Part shown: positions 32,207 through 35,681 of the stretch, one piece after another
Layout of the letters: the number at the start of each line of letters is the position of its first letter
How positions within the stretch are numbered: position 1 is the first letter of the stretch
The notes under the pieces: generated by a model
What the model saw: only the letters and a program-made list of their open reading frames with translations
Told to the model about the DNA's origin: nothing
The model's database searches: none
Origin: Desulfobacteraceae bacterium
GTDB taxonomy: Bacteria > Desulfobacterota > Desulfobacteria > Desulfobacterales > JAABSP01
Assembly (NCBI GenBank): GCA_011389855.1
Contig: JAABTM010000019.1
Coordinates: forward strand, 1-35,681
Direction of reading: 5' to 3'
DNA: 35,681 bases
Position numbers and translations under genes: made by a program

Positions 32207-33505
32207 ATGATAATTCAAACTAAAAATCGCTCCGTCGAATTTTTCGGGAGATACATCTCACTGAGAACCCCGGGCTTCCGGGCGCTGTTCATGTTCGCCA
32301 ATTTCTGGCTGATCATCATGGCCATCTACCAATTGAAGCCCGCCAGCCGGTCCCTCTTCATCGGGGCGGTCGGGGCCGACGGACTCCCCTATGTCTGGAT
32401 CGGCGGCGCCCTGACCATGGGTCTGTTCATCCCTTTTTACAACCGGCTGGTGGCCCGGTTCAGCCGCCTCCATGTGGTGATGGGCAGTTGTTTGGCGACC
32501 TGCGTTCTTCTGGTGTTTTTCCGGGTGTTGTTTATCGTCCACGCCGGGCCATCCGTTTCGGTGCTCTTCTATCTCCTCGTGGATCTCATGAGCGTCATCC
32601 TGGTGGAGCAGTTCTGGAGCCTCTGCAATTCCATATACAACATTGACGAAGGAAAACGCTGGTACGGGCTGGTGGGGACCGGCGGCCTGGCCGGCGGCAT
32701 GGTGGGCGGGGCCATGGCGGGGTTTCTCATCAAGCATACCTTTCTCATCACGGCGGACCTCACCCTGGTGGCCGGCGGGTTCATCTTCCTGCTCTTCCTG
32801 CTGACCTGGTTCATGGGCGTTTGCGGGATCTACTGCGAGGTGGATGGCCCGGAAATCGGCCCCGGCCGCAGCGCCCGGGACGAAGGGGCGTTGCGAATCA
32901 TTGTGGGAAGCCCCTATCTTCTGCTGCTGGCCGGCATTCTGTTCCTGGCGCAACTGGCGTCGCCCCTGGTGGAATATCAGTTTCTCAAGACCGTGGCCGT
33001 CTCCTATCCGGAACAGGAGATGCGGACCGCGTTCCTCTCCATGTTTTTCAGCCTGCTGGGGTTCTTCTCCATCGTCGTCAACCTGGGGATCACCCCCCTC
33101 GTCCACCGGTACGCCGGGATCATTCCGGGGCTGCTGGTCCAGCCCCTCGTAATGAGCTTCTTTTCGTTGTTTTTCTACGGCGCCCCCACCCTCTTTTTCG
33201 CATCGGCGTCCAAGATCAGCGACCGGGGGCTGTCCAATTCCATCAACCGGGCATCCCGGGAGCAGCTCTACGTGCCCATCGACCCGGTGCTCATCTACCA
33301 GGCCAAGGCATGGATCGACATGTTCGGCTTCCGGGTTTTCAAAGTGGCTGGTTCTCTGCTCATCCTCGCCTTCACCGGGTGGCTCCCCGTCACCCTCGGC
33401 GTCTCCCAGTTCAGCGTATTCACCATCCTCATCTGCGCCGTCTGGATCGCGCTGGTGCTGGGGCTCCAGCGCTACTACCGGAGCCTGGCCGCCCCGGCGG
33501 CGTAA
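32207..33505 (+). CDS. NTP/NDP-exchanger-like (TLC/MFS-type) membrane protein
   Basis: A 432-residue integral membrane protein with about 11-12 hydrophobic segments, starting at ATG 32207 (ribosome site weak). The pattern matches bacterial relatives of ATP/ADP translocases: 'FRALFMFANFWLIIMAIYQLKPASRSLFI' at the first helix, 'EQFWSLCNSIYNIDEGKRWYGLVGTGGLAGGMVGG' around residues 144-178, and 'ASKISDRGLSNSINRASREQLYVPIDPVLIYQAKAWIDMFGFR' around 341-383. That last loop is the most recognisable family segment. Classic members in obligate intracellular bacteria swap host ATP for ADP; free-living members are poorly understood. The substrate here is unknown. The genes around it encode exported enzymes, one ATP-grasp-like and one nucleotidase-like. 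Confidence 0.65.
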   Translation: MIIQTKNRSVEFFGRYISLRTPGFRALFMFANFWLIIMAIYQLKPASRSLFIGAVGADGLPYVWIGGALTMGLFIPFYNRLVARFSRLHVVMGSCLATCVLLVFFRVLFIVHAGPSVSVLFYLLVDLMSVILVEQFWSLCNSIYNIDEGKRWYGLVGTGGLAGGMVGGAMAGFLIKHTFLITADLTLVAGGFIFLLFLLTWFMGVCGIYCEVDGPEIGPGRSARDEGALRIIVGSPYLLLLAGILFLAQLASPLVEYQFLKTVAVSYPEQEMRTAFLSMFFSLLGFFSIVVNLGITPLVHRYAGIIPGLLVQPLVMSFFSLFFYGAPTLFFASASKISDRGLSNSINRASREQLYVPIDPVLIYQAKAWIDMFGFRVFKVAGSLLILAFTGWLPVTLGVSQFSVFTILICAVWIALVLGLQRYYRSLAAPAA

Positions 33506-33518
33506 GAGCCGGTTGCCG

Positions 33519-34337
33519 TCAAAACCCCCGGACATGCCCCATTTTGGGCTCGGTCAGGGCCCGCTCCCACGAACCGTAAATGGGGTTGGGCAGGATGAAC
33601 CACATGCGGCCCCATCGGTCGCGGTGCCGATCCACGAGGTCTTTGCGCTGGTCGGGGCCGATGCCGTTTTTGACGCCGGGGAGGAAATCGCCCAGGTCGT
33701 CGCCGATGAGCATGAGGATGCGGTGGTCCGCCGCCGCGGCCGCCCGGCGGTTCTCCTTTTCGGATCCCCACTCCTGCTTTTCCCGTTTGAGGAGCATCCG
33801 GTCGGGCGATACGTCGGGAAAGCCGAGGCGCCTTAGGTTGCGGATGGTTTGGGCCTCCTGGGGGCAGGGATTATTTCCGTCCCCGACGGCGCAGGCCCTG
33901 TTGGTGATGTAGAAGACGGCGATGTCCCGCTGGATCGCCGCCTTGACGAAGGCGAGAGCGCCGGGAATCGCCTCGGCCTTTTCCATGGCCACCCAGGCGT
34001 CCCACCGGACGGGATCGAAGGGGGCGTTGTCCAGGAGCAGTCGTCCCTGGAAAGGCGCATTGTCCAGGACCGTCTCGTCGATGTCGAGAATCACCGCCGG
34101 CGGCAGGCCGCTGTAACCGCCCGTCTGTTCGAGGGCCGCGGTCCAGGATGGATCGGCCAGGGCCGCGTCCAGGCGGGAAGCGGCCGCCGAATAAGTCTCC
34201 AGGGCCTCGGCCCGGTACTCGGCGGCGGTCTGGACCCAGAGGGTGCTGTAGAGATTGGGGGGTTGAGCGGCGCAGGATGAAAACAAAATCGCGAACAACA
34301 AACCAATGCCCAAAACCGTTTCTTTCATACCGTTCAT
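33519..34337 (-). CDS. Exported class C acid phosphatase (lipoprotein e(P4)-like, HAD superfamily)
   Basis: A 272-residue protein. The start at 34337 follows GAGGAGG; upstream in-frame codons lack one. The N-terminus is hydrophobic and ends 'FSSC' (C22), a possible but non-ideal lipobox, so it is likely a periplasmic lipoprotein. HAD motifs are D85-x-D87-x-T in 'VILDIDETVLDN', 'VFYITNR' (motif II), the lysine in 'LLKREK', and 'LIGDDLGDF' (motif IV). This set is characteristic of e(P4)-type phosphomonoesterases, which hydrolyse nucleoside monophosphates and NMN outside the cytoplasm. It ends 13 nt from the exchanger gene's stop (tail-to-tail). The pair may belong to external nucleotide handling. 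Confidence 0.93.
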   Translation of the reverse strand: MNGMKETVLGIGLLFAILFSSCAAQPPNLYSTLWVQTAAEYRAEALETYSAAASRLDAALADPSWTAALEQTGGYSGLPPAVILDIDETVLDNAPFQGRLLLDNAPFDPVRWDAWVAMEKAEAIPGALAFVKAAIQRDIAVFYITNRACAVGDGNNPCPQEAQTIRNLRRLGFPDVSPDRMLLKREKQEWGSEKENRRAAAAADHRILMLIGDDLGDFLPGVKNGIGPDQRKDLVDRHRDRWGRMWFILPNPIYGSWERALTEPKMGHVRGF

Positions 34338-34518
34338 GGCGACCTCCTCGCTCCCATTAAGACCCCACGCCCCGGAAATTGTCAACCGGGTTTTTCAGGG
34401 AGCCAGGCGGCCGCCGGCGCCCGGCCAGGCGCGGCGTGCTTCTGAATTTGCGAAAGGGTCCGTTGTGTGGTACAGGTAATTCCCTGTTCGCATCACCTCA
34501 ACGCCGGGAACCCGTATC

Positions 34519-35681
34519 ATGCGCCTTCGCCTGATCCTGCTCGTACTGTCCCTGATCGCCTTCATGTCCGCCTCCATCGGCGGGGTGCTCTACTACCGGT
34601 CCCTCAAGCAGACCGCCATAAAGGAGGCCGAACAGCGGTCCCTGGACCGGGTGGACGCCATCCAGAAAAACCTCTCCTTTTTCCTGTCTGAGAACATCCG
34701 GCCGGCCCGGGCCATGGCCGGCATCGGGGCCTTCAAGAGGGCCCTGGACCGCCGGACCGAACAGCGGATGCGAACGGCCAACGCCATGCTGGACCACTTC
34801 CGGACGGCCCTGGGCGTGGAGGTCTGCTACCTCATCGACCGGACGGGAACCACCATCGCCTCCAGCAACCGGGATGATCCCGACAGCTTCGTGGGCGAGA
34901 ACTTCCATTTCCGGCCCTATGTCCGGCTGGCCCTGGCGGGCCGGGCCTCCACCTACCTGGCCCTGGGCACCACATCCGGCCGGCGGGGAGTTTATTCCAG
35001 CCATCCGGTGTCCGTCAAAAACGAGACCGAACCGGGGGGCGTGGTGGTGATCAAGGCCCCCATCGAACGGATCGAAAACCAGTTCCACCTGGAAAAGAGC
35101 GAGGCCATGCTGGTGGTCTCCCCGAGGGGGGTAGTGTTCGTCTCCAGCCGGGACAAATGGCTGTACAGGACCCTGGGCCGACTGTCGGAGGCCGACGCCG
35201 ACTACATCGCGGCCTCCAAGCAGTTCGGTTCCGGCCCCTGGCGGCCCATCGACCTGACCCTCGGAAAGGACGGATACGCCGTTGACGGCGGCGGCGACCG
35301 GTACCTCTTCCACCGGCGGGAACTGGAGAACTTTCCCGGCTGGAACGTGATCTATCTCCAGGATCTGAGCGTAATCTCCAAGCAGATGAGCGCGCCCCTG
35401 ATCAACATCACCAAGGAAATCGTCTTCGCTCTCTGCCTCCTGGTAGGGGTGGGGGTGGCGTTTCTCTACGGCAAGGCCAATGTCGAAATCCGACGGCGGG
35501 AGGACGCAGAGGCGGCCCTGAGGGAGAGCGAGGAACGGTACCGGTCCATCTACCACAACGCCCCGGCCATGCTCCATTCGGTCAACCCCGAGGGACGGCT
35601 CGTCCGCGTGAGCGACCACTGGCTCCGCATGCTCGGGTACGAACGGGAGGAGGTGATCGGGCGGAACCTTTCCGATTTTCT
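34519..35681 (+). CDS. Membrane sensor with Cache-like sensor and PAS domain (partial, runs off the window)
   Basis: Open from ATG 34519 to the window end (387 complete codons, no stop). TM1 is at residues about 4-26 ('LILLVLSLIAFMSASIGGVLYY'). A periplasmic double-Cache-like domain covers about 30-295: 'VCYLIDRTGTTIASSNRDDPDSFVGENFHFRPYV', 'RRGVYSSHPV' and 'VVVIKAPIERIE' are typical of DctB/dCache sensors for carboxylates or similar ligands. TM2 is at about 300-318. A coiled coil leads into a PAS domain starting near 335 ('ERYRSIYHNAPAMLHSV', 'RMLGYEREEVIG'). The output domain (kinase, cyclase or other) is beyond the window. It diverges from the acid phosphatase gene across 181 bp. Confidence 0.9.
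   Translation, partial: MRLRLILLVLSLIAFMSASIGGVLYYRSLKQTAIKEAEQRSLDRVDAIQKNLSFFLSENIRPARAMAGIGAFKRALDRRTEQRMRTANAMLDHFRTALGVEVCYLIDRTGTTIASSNRDDPDSFVGENFHFRPYVRLALAGRASTYLALGTTSGRRGVYSSHPVSVKNETEPGGVVVIKAPIERIENQFHLEKSEAMLVVSPRGVVFVSSRDKWLYRTLGRLSEADADYIAASKQFGSGPWRPIDLTLGKDGYAVDGGGDRYLFHRRELENFPGWNVIYLQDLSVISKQMSAPLINITKEIVFALCLLVGVGVAFLYGKANVEIRRREDAEAALRESEERYRSIYHNAPAMLHSVNPEGRLVRVSDHWLRMLGYEREEVIGRNLSDF

Noticed and set aside
34395-34577. 60-codon minus-strand frame between the acid phosphatase and the sensor gene
   Set aside because: It overlaps the sensor's N-terminal coding region, has no ribosome site that I can see and no family resemblance.
1-35681. tRNA, rRNA or riboswitch
   Set aside because: No cloverleaf, rRNA-like or recognised aptamer sequence was noticed on reading; a covariance-model scan would be needed to be sure.

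Overview
The window is a GC-rich (roughly 60-65% by eye) bacterial chromosome segment from what looks like a strictly anaerobic Desulfobacterota-type organism. That assignment is inferred from gene content: a trimethylamine-methyltransferase-family protein, a tungsten aldehyde:ferredoxin oxidoreductase, a polyferredoxin, a large chemosensory cluster, a four-helix-bundle 'suffix domain' gene and many small palindromic repeats. It holds no rRNA, tRNA or other taxonomic marker, so the lineage is not proven.

Layout. 1-1300: an accessory patch with a MITE-like palindromic repeat, an integrase remnant and two small genes of unknown function. 1375-3757: a translationally coupled pair, a DUF89/ARMT1-like protein and a radical SAM protein. 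3931-4383: a PEBP-family protein. 4565-10383: a GntR regulator followed by a tight run of genes for a non-pyrrolysine MttB homologue, a four-cluster ferredoxin, an aldehyde:ferredoxin oxidoreductase and an FAD-dependent amine oxidoreductase. 10605-11468: a glycine-betaine-type binding protein whose frame is crossed by one TGA codon where a cysteine is expected. It is probably a selenoprotein. The whole block suggests capture and demethylation of a quaternary or tertiary amine.

11653-26651: a chemosensory and partner-switching cluster. In order it encodes REC-histidine kinase, REC-PP2C phosphatase, REC-binding-protein-like-HATPase-STAS, CheA with two CheW-like domains and a REC domain, CheW, an exported NMT1/NrtA-like binding protein, a dCache chemoreceptor, a frameshifted four-helix-bundle gene, CheB and CheR. 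A 114-bp MITE-like element with 8-bp flanking direct repeats separates CheW from the binding protein. There is no free-standing CheY. The REC-bearing phosphatase and kinase/STAS proteins are plausible outputs, so the pathway may control a partner-switching response as well as, or instead of, motility.

26831-34337: a cell-envelope group. It has an exported protein with phosphohistidine and ATP-grasp dikinase domains in the order seen in glucan water dikinases, two exported SxxK serine hydrolases converging with a 41-bp overlap, an NTP/NDP-exchanger-like membrane protein and an exported class C (e(P4)-like) acid phosphatase. The pairing of an apparently exported ATP-dependent enzyme, a nucleotide exchanger and a nucleotidase-like phosphatase is unusual. 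34519-end: the start of a membrane sensor (Cache-like sensor, then PAS) that runs off the window.

The main candidates for new biology are the probable Sec-containing betaine-binding protein with its oxidoreductase cluster, the REC-SBP-HATPase-STAS fusion inside the chemosensory cluster, and the exported dikinase-like protein near a nucleotide exchanger.
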